DNA from: Pomacea canaliculata
Lineage: Eukaryota > Mollusca > Gastropoda > Architaenioglossa > Ampullariidae
NCBI RefSeq assembly: GCF_003073045.1
Contig: NC_037593.1
Location: 2,409,525 to 2,473,524, forward strand
Length of the DNA stretch: 64,000 nucleotides
Reading direction: 5' to 3'
The translations under genes and the position numbers were made by a program. Positions 15,060-25,816 of the stretch are shown here, piece by piece (within the stretch, counting starts at the first letter, position 1; every line of letters starts with the position of its first letter). The notes below the pieces were generated by a model, which saw nothing but the letters and a program-made list of their open reading frames with translations, was not told the origin of the DNA and did not search any database.

Positions 15060-16430
15060 AACTTTTCCAGACGAGTACCCCTACTTATATGTAGACCTGT
15101 CTAGGACTTAAGGTGCTCGGGTACTAAGAGTTGTACTGTCACACACCAGTCGTGGTACTCGTGTCGCAGTTTGCAAAGCGGGGCACTAGGTCATTGGTGA
15201 GTTCAAGTAGAAATGGGGATCACCTACTTTGTCCAGTCTTGCTAACCTCGGCAAGTATTTTCTTGTGAGTAGGAGGATTTCAAACACTCGTCTAGAAGGC
15301 TTTATGGAGCAGGACACGTGATTGTACTGTAAGGTGTTGTGTTATCCAGTGAATTGTAATGGATCAACAGGCACAGTTAAGGTTTCTATAACCAGCTATA
15401 CTTAGGTCACAAATGTTAAGCAAAGAAATCTCCAATGAATACAACACCTCCCTTCTTCTGTCCCAAAAATGAAAAACAAATCATTACATACCGTTTTTCA
15501 ATGTTCTTTATACCATACTACTTATTCCCCCTTTCATCTCTCATCATGTCATGTGTCTTCGGCCATCAAAATATTGCCACGATTTCCTTTTCATTGTTTA
15601 TAGGAGTTACACTGAAAGCTCTTAAATTGCTGTCGAGCCCTCCATACTTTGTGATGATGGACAATATTGATGCGGTCTACCGAGATAATAAAAATAATGC
15701 CAGAGTCCAGCAATGTCACTAGCAGGACTGTGTATCACTATTGGCTAGTACAAACATTGCATTAGTAAACATCTCACATCTAGTAATGACAAGACGGCGC
15801 AGATGTGAGGGTAGAGATAAAATGGCGAAAAGATGGAAAGTGGGGCAGACACAGACATCCATCCAGAAACGTAGAAAATAACAGATGAAAAGATAAACTG
15901 ATGAACTGATGAACATTAGACACAAAACCTCGCGCAGATAAAGGGACAAATATCAAAAAGAGAGGAGTCACCCTCAAGCCAGTTACATCTACTAAAGAAA
16001 GCAAAGGCTGTTTATGTTTCAGAAAAGACAACAATTGAAAACCTTTAGTTAGAGAAGTGTGACAGCTGAGTGCAGCGCACCATGGATCACCGGACATCCT
16101 CGCGTGACCCGAGGAGGGCGCGGCTTCACTTTCCCACCTCAGTGGTGGCTTCTGTTATCTCTTTGCTGAAACTTTTGACATCATCTGTCATGTTTAGTAC
16201 AGAAATTATAACTACATATGTTTATACCCACTTGTACACTCAAGGAATGATGGAGAGTGAAGAAAGCACAGCAGACAGTTTGTTGAGCTGACACATGATT
16301 GTACTGACTGCAGTTTGCTTCTCCGGCATGCGATGTGATGTCACAGGAGTAAAACATATTACAGAATTCATAAATTCGTCTTTGTATGTATTTCTTTCTG
16401 TAATTCCCTTAATCTTTTGGTGCTAAGCCT
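15060..16430. other. Non-coding; right half duplicated in inverted form at 49.5-49.8 kb
   Basis: No gene recognised. From about 16080 the sequence matches the reverse complement of 49500-49740 (the stretch around CATGTTTAGTACAGAAATTA). The left half has no clear partner. Confidence 0.5.
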
Positions 16431-16436
16431 CTTGTC

Positions 16437-17060
16437 TTAGACAACTGCTTTTGCAGAAGTAAGTTGTGTTAAGACAAAGGTGCTTTGAGGTTTTAGAGAA
16501 ACAAGAAAATTCTTTCACAAAAAGTCGAACTGACGAAATGACAAACCTTCGTTGTCTATACAGGTTTCCCATCCGTTGTGGCCTCCAGTACCAACTGTCC
16601 GTGCTGTGTTTTAATTTCTTTGTGACACCTGCCCTGATTATTTCTCTCAACTGCTCTTCCCTTTCATCCCAGCTACACAACTCCGCTCCTCGTCTCATGA
16701 TCGTCTTCTTACTCTCCATACCCGCCACCTACCCCACTACTGAATCCTTTACACGTGCACTGAAAACTCACCTCTTCCGTCAACATGACTCCTAACAACC
16801 TATCCCATAATGCTCGTCCTTTGTCACACCCTTCCTTTTGTAATATCATGTTACTCTCAGCTCTTGTTCTTGTTATTTGGTTCCTCTTTGTGTTTTCTGT
16901 CTTTGATTATATCTTCGTTTAGTACGGTTGTTTATTCTTTTATCGTTCATATGTTCTTTGCTTGTTTGTTTTTTACTGTCCGTTGTATGCTGTCCGTGTT
17001 TCCTTTGTGTTCTTAAGAGCATGCTCCTTAGGAGTGTGAGTATGGGTTTTAAAAATTTAG
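16437..17060 (+). mobile_element. LINE 3' end: reverse-transcriptase C-terminus fragment
   Basis: Pieces of translation read NLRCLYRFPIRCGLQYQLSV, then TYPTTESFTRALKTHLFRQH. The LHWLPI...LQ.....FK..LKTHLFR pattern is the well-known C-terminal end of CR1/L2/Jockey-type ORF2 proteins. An inverted, longer copy lies at 49040-49500. The A/T-rich tail to about 17060 is shared by both copies, so they were duplicated with the surrounding block and did not insert separately. Confidence 0.7.
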
Positions 17061-17384
17061 CAATAATTATTTTTTTTTAAGTTTGACTTTTCAAATGTCG
17101 GCTGTGTGTGTTTCAGAGGAAAGTAGGGGTTGAGGTGGATATAATGACAGTAAAGGGAAGACAGACAGACTTCTACCCACCACTCGACTTACATGTCTTT
17201 TCTTTCTTTCCTTCTTTCTCTCAAGTTTTGCATCAGCACCTCTCAAAACTGAGAGTGATATCTATGAATGAGTTGTCAGATAATGACTGCATAAAGACAA
17301 TAGACAATAGAAATTACACTTACACACACTGACAAACGCAAACGTCAGCAAAGTACAAACACCATTTGTGTATAGAAGTCTGAG

Positions 17385-17834
17385 TTTATTTTTAAAAGCT
17401 TTAGCGAAAGAAGAAAGAAAGAAGGTTGTATGTTGCCATTGTTGTCCATTATTATAGTGAGTGTCAATGCCAGTACATGTGTCTCTTGTTATCAGCCTCA
17501 CAGCAGCCAAACACAAAGTTTGTCTCTCGTCTGCTGTTGTCTGTGGACTGACAGTGCAGCCAGGACTTGAACTACAGGAAGGTTTATCATCAGAAGACAG
17601 GCTGATACTAAACTACAAGCACTAGGTGAGAGTTGTGTCAGCTGTGGTTATAGTTTGTCTGTACAGGAGACAAAGCTTTAGTAGAAGTCTCTTCAAGTCA
17701 TCTGCCAGGCCGCATGTTTGTAGGAGCAAAAGAAGGAGAAGACAAGTTTGTAGTAAGTGATGATTGTAGCTTGTCTTTGTAGCGGTGAGTGGTTAGGCAG
17801 AAGCAGTGATGTGTGTCGTCCATCGTTGAGCAGC
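17385..17834 (-). other. 3' UTR of P2 with polyadenylation signal
   Basis: The minus strand carries AATAAA at 17385-17390, about 450 bases past the P2 stop. Most of this UTR matches the 3' UTRs of P1 (from 4300) and P4 (from 58311). Confidence 0.6.
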
Positions 17835-19878
17835 TTACATGACAGGGTGTGGCTCATCGGGTGCAAGACGTCTACCACTGGCAACGCCATAGCCAGGTTT
17901 AATACTACCGCCAAAACGAGTCTTAGTGCCATCAGAGGCTCTCTTGTGAAGCTTGTGTAGAACTTCATCTTGTATTGCTAAAAGACAGAGAAATGAGATA
18001 TTGTATCCTCGACATTCGTGCCTCCCGAACATAAATATTCTTACGGAGTAATGTTTATATCTCAACTGCTTTAAGTTTAAGTTTTCCACAAAATCAAATA
18101 GTGCACTTGTCTCCTTTTCTTACGATTCTTCATAGTTTTCGTCTTTCTGCCCTTGTCCTCTGGATCAAAGTTCAGCATCTTGTATTCTAATACATTGGAT
18201 GCCATCTAATTAGCTATAAATATCGGTCCTTTCTGGGCTTTACCCAGCTCACTTCGTGACTCCATGTTTTTCGGATTATTTTAACCTTTGCGACTTGCAG
18301 ACTGCAGGTGCTTGCTGAATGTATGGGAGAATGGGTGAGAACATTAGATGGGAAAGGGTTAACTGTGACACGAACTGTTTTGAGAACGTGGTTCAGCAGC
18401 AGATGTTTGGCGGGAACGAGGTTGAACATCTACTCAGGCTCGGAATAAGGAAGAAATAAAACATGCCAGAGTCACGACCTGTAAATGTCCCGAATTGAGA
18501 TTTCAGGGTAGAGCAGGGTGGTGGTCATCAACACTGGATGGGACGCGGTGCTGACCCCTTGTGGGTTCACCTCGTGTAGATAAGCTTTTAATTGTAAGGC
18601 TAAAGGAACTGGAGCCCTTCTGGATATGGAAGAATCCTCTGCCAGGACCATTCTTTAATCCTCTTTGGTTCAGTACCCAGCAGCACTTGGTTAGTAGCAC
18701 CGTTAGCAAAGTGACGTCACTGGTGTGACTACAGAAACCGCCTGACGTCACGGCCAGTGTGTACGACCTGCGTGTGTGTATTTGTGTTTGTGCAATGTAG
18801 TTGGCTGGACATGTGGAGGGCAACAGCTCTAAGATAGAAGGACGATGAACTGTGAGTAACGAACACAACGATTGCTACAGCGGTTATAAGACACGTCACT
18901 GAACCGGAACATGAGAACTGAACCTTGTTGACAAACAGTAGGAGAGAGTGCGAGGAGTATGTATCTTCATGCTTTTAATTGTGAGTATGCTGAGACTGAT
19001 CGTGGCGAGTGCCCCGGATGTGAACATTGCATGTGTCCTTTAGATTATCGTCGCCTTTAGAACACTGTGTTGAGGCGAGTTGTTTACAAGTAAATATTTG
19101 TGTGGTAGTGTGTAGAGTCCTGAGCCATAACAAACTAACGAAATAAACATGATGTGTACAGCCTCAGGCAAATGTTCTGTTGTTTGTTGACAGGACGGAC
19201 AGTCGTCTGGTGCGAGTGTTGTCAACCTACCTGTGCTGTGACACATAAATATTATGTGAGGTTTGGACTGTAGTCTGCTCTCACTGTGGGCGTCTGTACG
19301 AGCTTCACCATTTCACCTTCATTAACATGGAGAAAGAGCCATTGACATCAAAGAGAAGTTCTTAGCCACTTTCACGGTGTCCTGCTCGTTAGTAAGTGTA
19401 GATAATGAGTAGAGGAAACAAAGTAAACCGATGAAAGCAAAGCATGCCGGTCTGCCTGTGTCTGACTGTCACCGTTACCTGTGGGCTGGTGGTCGGCTGC
19501 TACCATCAACACCTGTCTCCTCGAGTGAGGAGCGCGAGACAGAAGGGTGGGGCGGCGTTTCCCCTTATTTACACCAAACATACACAGTAATATGAGCATC
19601 ACAACTATAACCTAATTAAATAATTATATGTGCTTTTAATAAATACAGCGATTATTTCAGTGTGTTTAACACAATATATAAATTTGGAACTGGCCTCCGT
19701 ATGGGGAAATGAGCTATACTATTCTTATTTTTGTCTTTTTTCTAAATCGGGCATAAATAATGACTTGTGTTTATCATACATTGGGATAAAATAACTTACC
19801 ATCAGGCTCTGCATCACAAGAACTCATCTCTACACACAGGATGAGTAGAGCTGCTGCCAGGATCATCAGCTGACGCAT
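17835..19878 (-). CDS. P2: secreted peptide precursor, 73 residues, two exons
   Basis: Exon 1 (19878-19800) starts MRQLMILAAALLILCVEMSS, a classic signal peptide, and ends with a GTAAGT donor in phase 1. Exon 2 (17977-17835) follows the acceptor TCTCTGTCTTTTAG. It encodes AIQDEVLHKLHKR, a variable segment ASDGTKTRFGG...GYGVASGRR, and the tail LAPDEPHPVM. Cleavage at KR and at RR with amidation at the preceding Gly would give a 21-residue peptide ending in Ser-amide. This is the architecture of neuropeptide and amidated antimicrobial or toxin precursors in the regulated secretory pathway. A TATA box lies about 85 bases upstream of the ATG. The intron of 1822 bases lacks the LINE fragment found in P3 and P4. 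I do not recognise the family. The alternative frame through exon 2 is also open, but only this frame joins the signal exon and keeps indels in threes. Confidence 0.8.
18480..19240. other. P2-specific intron sequence
   Basis: This part of the P2 intron has no counterpart in the P4 or P3 introns. A 121-codon open frame on the minus strand (18503-18868) shows no family I know and no splice context. It may be an old inserted repeat. Confidence 0.4.
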
Positions 19879-19960
19879 GGTGACAAGTGTTTAGAGTTGC
19901 AATAAGGCTACAGGCTGAGACGATTGGCGGATAGCTTCTGTCAGAAACATCGTCTTCAGT

Positions 19961-19969
19961 CCTTTTATA
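19961..19969 (-). promoter_or_regulatory. TATA box of P2
   Basis: TATAAAAGG on the minus strand, about 85 bases upstream of the ATG, leaves room for a short 5' UTR. P3 has the same motif at 48248-48256 and P4 the variant TATAACAGG at 60777-60785. Confidence 0.65.
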
Positions 19970-20039
19970 GCCAGTCTTTAGCACGCCTCCTGGCAACTGC
20001 CGGGTGAGGTTGCTTTTGTTGTCCTTGTTCACCTTCAGA

Positions 20040-20590
20040 AAAGCTTCTACGTTTTACAGAAACAAATCACACACAACATTTCTCCCACTGGCCTCTCGGC
20101 CTCAACTAACAGAGGGTGGAGTCCATAATCTGTCAGTAACTTCCTTTTCCTCTGACCTGTCCTTGGTGTGATGGACATGTCTACAAATATGGGTGTCATT
20201 ATAAGTCTTATATAAAGTAGAGAGTGAACAAAAAGTATCTAACAAAACTTTTATTTTTCAGTGCACCCAACAGTATGACAAGTAATGAAAGGTTCAGTGT
20301 AAGGAAGCAATGAACCAGTCAGCAATCGTCCAGAATGCAGGTCCAAGGTAGGAGGTGTTTGTAAAGTCCAGAGTTCACCTCCGCGACCTCATGCAGCAAA
20401 CACATAACAAGAGTTCAGCTTCATTGTTTGTTTGTCACTTTTGACACAAGTACCCTTACCTCTTAGCTTGATAAAAGTACTCTGTTGGTCTCAAATGTGT
20501 GAAAATCATCAGCTCACAATTTTAATTACTTACAAATATTAATTAAAAAACAAGGGAACACACTTGATAAATGTTTCCTTAAACACTAAT
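20040..20590. repeat. Peptide-gene upstream block, duplicated at 60.9-61.4 kb
   Basis: The stretch around GTGCACCCAACAGTATGACA is shared in the same orientation with 61085-61300, so P2 and P4 share the promoter and at least 0.6 kb upstream. Any common regulation would sit here. No coding sequence. Confidence 0.65.
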
Positions 20591-22545
20591 ATAAGATTAT
20601 TAGATCATCTGACATTACTACCTGTCATCAGATAGATGTATGAAAGTTAAAGGTGTCGACAAAGAAAAAAAAAACTTCTTCTAAGGATTGACAAAACATT
20701 AGTAAAATTGGCCACACTCGAGAAACCACTCACACAAACATTCCCTCACTCGGGACATTTTCCTACAAAATAAAGCCGACACTGTATGTAGTCTGAGTCG
20801 AGGCTGTAGGGTGGAGGGAGCTTGAAAAACAAGTTCCTCTATATGTAACAACCAATCCTTTCTGTGGTTATTGAGAGGGACAGATAACACAGTCTCGTAC
20901 CTGCCTACCTCTCTAGCGTATCATACATAACACATACATAAAGTGTGGTGAGAACCTGTACTAGGGCGGCCTTGACACGATGAACTGTATTGCCAGACAC
21001 TTCAGTTCACTCGGCGGTCACACAAGGTGATATTGTGTGACAAAACAAGACCTAGTGACCACCAAACACAACTTGTCAACACAGACACGTGATCACGTAG
21101 ACCTGACTACAGGAAGGTGCACGCGCCTCGGGGTCATGGACGTGGGCAATTCATTTATTTATTCATCCACTGACTGCCATTATTTGACGAGCGTCTGCCG
21201 ACACTTGTCGTTGGGGACAACATCTGGATTTGCCTGCTTTGGATTCCTTCTTTGTGGCAAACACACCAAACTGTAACAAACGCATCTTTATTTGTAAAAT
21301 ACTAACAATTAAACTTCATCCAGCGGTCTCTTTGTCCTTCCTGTGGTCTTGTCTTTCACCGGCTTCCTTGGGTGAACCCTCCTACCTGATTTACTCACCT
21401 CCTTGATGCATTTTATTCCCTACCTTCTGACATTTTCCTGGTGTTTCTTGGTATATTAGGTTACGTGTGCTTAGTTTGAATTGTATATCTGTTTGTGCAT
21501 TGACTCAGCTCATTATCAAAGTACCGGGTAGTTGACTTTGTAGGAGACAAGGTGTGTGTTGGATCGTCTTGTGCTTGAAGAGATCACAAACTGAGAGATT
21601 GCCTGAGGAACAGGGATGTTATATAATACATGTGGTGCACTAAAATAGAGGCAGACTAACCCTGGAATCTGTTCTACATGCTACATGGATATCAACAGAA
21701 TATTTACATTTGAAAGTATTGTCTACCTTTAAGTTTGGGAATTAGTACAGAATGAGAAGTAATGCTGTAAGAAAATGTAAGAATTCCTCTTATGGAACGA
21801 TCCCTTAGTTCTGTTTGTTGAATTTGTTTTCCACAACATCTGATGCTTTTGTTTGAAGATTTTGTGAGGTATGATTGTTTGAATACTTTTATCCAGGTAC
21901 TGGTGTACTCTCTTTCTCAAGAACTAGTTTTGTCCCACTACGCTCTTATTCCGCTTCCATTATGTGTGTATTATGTATGGTAAACTAGACAGGTAGGCAG
22001 GTACGACCACGTGTTACCTGTCCCTCTCAATCCCCACAGAAAGGATTGGTTGTTACATATAGAATAACTTGTTTTTCAAGCTCCCTCCATCCTACAGCCT
22101 CCACTCTGAGTAGAAGCCATGGTCTGATCCCCAGTCGCTTTTATTTTGTCGGAAAATGTCGCGACGCCCTCGCACTCACATCTAAGTCACTCGGTGAGTC
22201 TGGTGCAAACCTGCAAGTCGTGTAATTAAGTGTAACTCACTGTAGCGCGACACCTGGTGGTTTGGATGTCTGAACATGTTGAGCTTTTGAGGAAAGGTGG
22301 AAGACTAGCTTCCTAAGATTAGACTAATGAACTTTATTTTTAAAACTGTCTCATAGGTACATCTTGTCCATACATACAGGTGATGTTGTTGCTGTTATTG
22401 TTGTTGCTGCTGCTGCTGCTGTTGTTGTTGTTAAGACGGTCTGAGTTGACACGTGTAAAATAAAGTCATGACTCTGCTGCTATCTACATACCTGACATTA
22501 CTACCTGTCATCATATAGATGTATGAAAGTTACAGGTGACGACAC
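20590..22545. mobile_element. Long-inverted-repeat element, copy II
   Basis: Both ends carry the stretch around CATCAGATAGATGTATGAAA in the order expected for a member of the same family as 5.3-10.1 kb. The body contains the same interior reversed (around GTGATCACGTAGACCTGACT) and a GTT/GCT microsatellite at 22383-22432. No transposase. Confidence 0.6.
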
Positions 22546-22576
22546 ACACACGCACGCACGCACGCACGCACACACA
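22543..22576. repeat. ACAC/ACGC dinucleotide-type repeat
   Basis: Short alternating CA/CG run at the outer end of long-inverted-repeat copy II. Confidence 0.7.
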
Positions 22577-23584
22577 AAGTACAGTTAAGGAACAAAACAA
22601 CATAGTGCGCAGACATTAGTTTGTCAGAAAAATGCATTAATAATAATCTTTGCCGGATTACAGATTGAATTAGAGATTTAACGTTTTCAAAATAGTTACA
22701 AATCTTATAAATAAAGAAGTATCTGTCGATATTTACAGATTTCAGCAATTAACATACAAATCCACACTGTTTTTGTCAAATGTGGTTAAACACTTTAGCA
22801 GTTATTCCTCTTCTTTACAAATACCGCAAACTGTTAGTTATTGTGTATCTGAGAACACGATTTGTTCTGGAACATTTGTATGTTTTACTTATTGTGTTAA
22901 GCCGGACCGTAAAAAAAAATTTCTGTGAAAATTTCATCGCAATGCCACAGGGTATAGTGTACTATATACCCTGTGTGAGAGAAGAAAGGGACAAAACCGC
23001 AGCTGTCGGGGGTTCTGCAATGATTACTTCCCCTCCACCATCAATCGGAGTCGTCCTCTTCTTCCTTTGCCTTTCATCTGACCTGGTCTGCAGCGAACAA
23101 AAAGGACCCCAGAACGCCGGGCTGAAAACATTTTGTAGTCTAAATAAATTACAATTGCTTGGCTTCATGGCCGAAATGGTGCTAACAGATCGAATGACGA
23201 AAATAATCATCGTGAATAGATGTAAAATGTAAATAATCCTTTTATCAGTCAGTTGCCTTGTAACCTGAAGGTGTGTGCACTGTAAAGGCTCAACAAGTCT
23301 AGGGTTGGGTGATGACAGTGAGTTTTCTAGTCAGTGATTGAGCGAAGCTGAATCCAGAGGCCTGAAGTGGGCAGTCGGCTACAGTACAAGGGGCGTCACT
23401 CTTACGGATTTTGCGGAGATAAGGGAGACAACTTTGCGGGCAACAATGAGAATATTTCTTTTATCTGAATACATTGCTCCTTACTGAAATAGGGTAAAAT
23501 ATCAACTTTGTCGTAAAAATGCGTCAGTGTCGTATTAAAAGACTAAAATTATTCACTAGGGACAAACATTTAGTTTTTGTTACT

Positions 23585-23835
23585 TGTATCCGTGTGTGTG
23601 TGTAGAGGGTGTATGTAGAGGTGTGTGTATAGAGGTTGTGTGTGTAGAAGGTATGTTTGTAGAGAGTGTGTGTGTGTAGAGGGGGTTTGTATGTAGAAGG
23701 TGTGTGTATAGAGGATGTGTGTGTAGAGGTTGTGTGTGTAGAAGGTATGTTTGTAGAGAGTGTGTGTGTAGAGGGTGTGTGTGTAGAGGGTGTGTGTAGA
23801 GGGTGTGTGTGTAGAGAGTGTGTGTGTGTAAAAGC
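23585..23835. repeat. GTGTGTGTAGAGG-type minisatellite
   Basis: A degenerate array of GTGTGTGTAGAGGGT-like units. The paralogous site at 43300-43360 holds only a few units. Confidence 0.85.
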
Positions 23836-24187
23836 CGGTATAGAGTGTCACGGCCCAGTGACCAAAATGACAGAAACGTAAAGTGGTTTATCGTATCAAG
23901 GTCTATGCAAGTCCTTTTTTACCTCCCCTGATAAATTAGGTTCGCATGTCTTCTATTCCAGAAAATTTCCAGCAACAGACCGGAGAAGACCTTCAGCCCA
24001 TCGCACTAACCTCCTGGGGCAGCACAATATATATTTTACATTGTATATCTGGCCTCTGATGTTTTGGGGAAACTCAGTGTGAGATAACATTTTATAAAAT
24101 CTGGGTGAATAACCATCTTTTGTTATTGAAATAGTCGCCTACAAACACCACCAGCCACAGTCAGTATCGTGACCTCACCTTTGAAAG

Positions 24188-24405
24188 ACTGCACTTGTTT
24201 ACACTAAACACCCACTTGTTTACACTAAACACCCACTTGTTTACACTAAACGTCCACTTGTTTACACTAAACATCCACTTGTTTACACTAAACACCCACT
24301 TGTTTACACTAAACATCCACTTGTTTACACTAAACACCCACTTGTTTACACTAAACATCCACTTGTTTACACTAAACATCCACTTGTTTACACTAACCAT
24401 CGCGA
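24188..24405. repeat. 21-bp minisatellite, about ten copies
   Basis: The unit is ACTTGTTTACACTAAACA plus a variable three bases (CCC, TCC). The paralogous site at 43715-43800 has four units. The repeated heptapeptide frames it creates on both strands are a by-product. Confidence 0.9.
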
Positions 24406-25472
24406 GACACGCGCACACAGCATGAGAGAGTGCCGATGATGTAACATCTACCACAGTATTACTCCAGGCTTCCTCATAAAAACAACAAACATTGAGCTTA
24501 AAATTCGAGGGAAAGAACTGCCCAGAAGACGACTACTGTACTTTGACATTATTGCAGCACAGGGCGAGTGCGATGTGCCGGGGTGGAGTGGGGTGGAGTC
24601 GGGTAGTGGATGTAGAAATATTTTAGCATTTGAAAGCCGTGAGTGCAATGTAGTGCAGCTGACCTAGAGATAGATGTTTGCACAGACCTGAAACTTCTGT
24701 CACCTTGTCGTGGGTACAGCTAAGTGCAGACAGAAGGTTTGGCTGTCAACTTGATTGGACTTCGCAGCAAATAGACTGACTGACCGACCGACGAATGACA
24801 GACAGGCTGACTGACAGACTGACACCAATCATTCATGGCTAATGAGAAAGCGTGATTTTTTATAAAGTAGATTTTCCAGTCATTTCCAGTATTTGTGTGT
24901 GAGAAATGTGTGATTGCTTATTGCTTGATTGAATGTCAGTCAGTAAATACTGTGTCCCCATCGAATGCGTTATTAAGACAAGAAAGGGTTAAAGTAGTAA
25001 GACCATTAATGCAATTTCAATAAAAATGAGAGAGATGAGGAGAATGACAGTAAGTTTAACCTTCATGTGATAAAGATTCTCCAGACACGGATATAAACGA
25101 ACACATCCTTCACCTCGATTAGTTTTTTTTACAGGCTCCACACCTTTTGAAGACAAAGACGGTCAGAAAGTAGAATGTTGAGAGAGAAGAACTCAGGTCA
25201 GAAAGTAGAATGCTGAGAGAAGAAGTGCTCTTGGGAAAAAGTAGAACGTTGAGGGAGAAGGACTCGGGTCAAAAAGTAGAACGTTGAGAGATAAAGAAAA
25301 GGAGAACAGCTGCAGTAGAGTGCCCCCATTTGCTGGGTGTCAGGGTGGTGTACTTTGTATGATGCTGATAATAATAAGCTTGCATACAATTTAAAATATG
25401 AAGTATTATACGAATTATGCACATTTAAAATATAAATCATACTAAAAGTTTTATTTATTTTTATACACAAGG

Positions 25473-25816
25473 CAGGGGCGGTCCTGGGCAGAAAAGGAAT
25501 CGGTGGCCCACTTCCCCGCCAATGTCAATCAAAGCAAGTGGCGGCCCATGATATTGTCATGACTGCAGACCGTTATAATACTACATATGTTGTATACACA
25601 GTCCTGTACATACAGCTTACTGCTCCGACTCTAGCAACATTAGTAAGTACAGCCAACTTACTAACAAGAAACAGGATGATTCTCGGCTACATTGCCGTCA
25701 GCTGTGTCATTATTTTAGTTTTATGTTTTATATTTAATATATATATATGTGGCGGCCCCTGGGTTATGGCGGCCCGGTGATGGTGAATAGTTTACACGTG
25801 GGTAAGTCCACCCCTG
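25473..25816. mobile_element. Short DNA transposon-like insertion, possibly hAT-type MITE
   Basis: The ends CAGGGGCGG and (reverse complement) CAGGGGTGG form imperfect terminal inverted repeats. The same flank at about 33165 in the next duplicon lacks these 344 bases. CAGGGGCGG-like ends are common in hAT-related MITEs. The target duplication is not clearly conserved. Confidence 0.5.

Larger units (their letters stand above)
22865..24860. repeat. Duplicon, left copy (partner 42.59-44.40 kb)
   Basis: This is a same-orientation match to 42594-44400, from the stretch around TTCTGGAACATTT to GCTAATGAGAAAGCGTGATT. The two copies differ mainly in minisatellite length. A 150-codon frame at 22780-23232 is not kept in the partner, so I do not call it a gene. 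Confidence 0.75.

Noticed and set aside
14446-15111. Longest uninterrupted reading frame in the window (221 codons, plus strand)
   Set aside because: It runs antisense through the SULT-A 5' exon region, ends in a low-complexity Phe/Tyr/Ile stretch from A/T-rich DNA, has no recognisable domain, and its counterpart near SULT-E is split by a solo LTR and frame changes. A small conserved part (51661-51990, minus) is worth remembering but is not enough to call a gene.
17693-17968. 91-codon frame over P2 exon 2 (MKFYTSFTREPLMALRLVLA...)
   Set aside because: It overlaps the P2 exon in another frame and begins inside it. The frame joined to the signal peptide by matching splice phases, with indels in threes, is preferred. 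It is mentioned under P3 because P3 falls into it.
18503-18868. 121-codon minus-strand frame in the P2 intron
   Set aside because: Absent from the P3 and P4 introns, with no recognised domain. It may be repeat-derived.
22780-23232. 150-codon plus-strand frame
   Set aside because: The 42.6 kb partner of this duplicon does not keep the frame, and no domain is recognisable.
23570-24454. Repetitive peptides (THTLYTHTLYTHT and SVNKWMFSVNKWVF types)
   Set aside because: They are translations of minisatellites on both strands. Array length is not kept in the paralogous duplicon and no splice or promoter context is seen.
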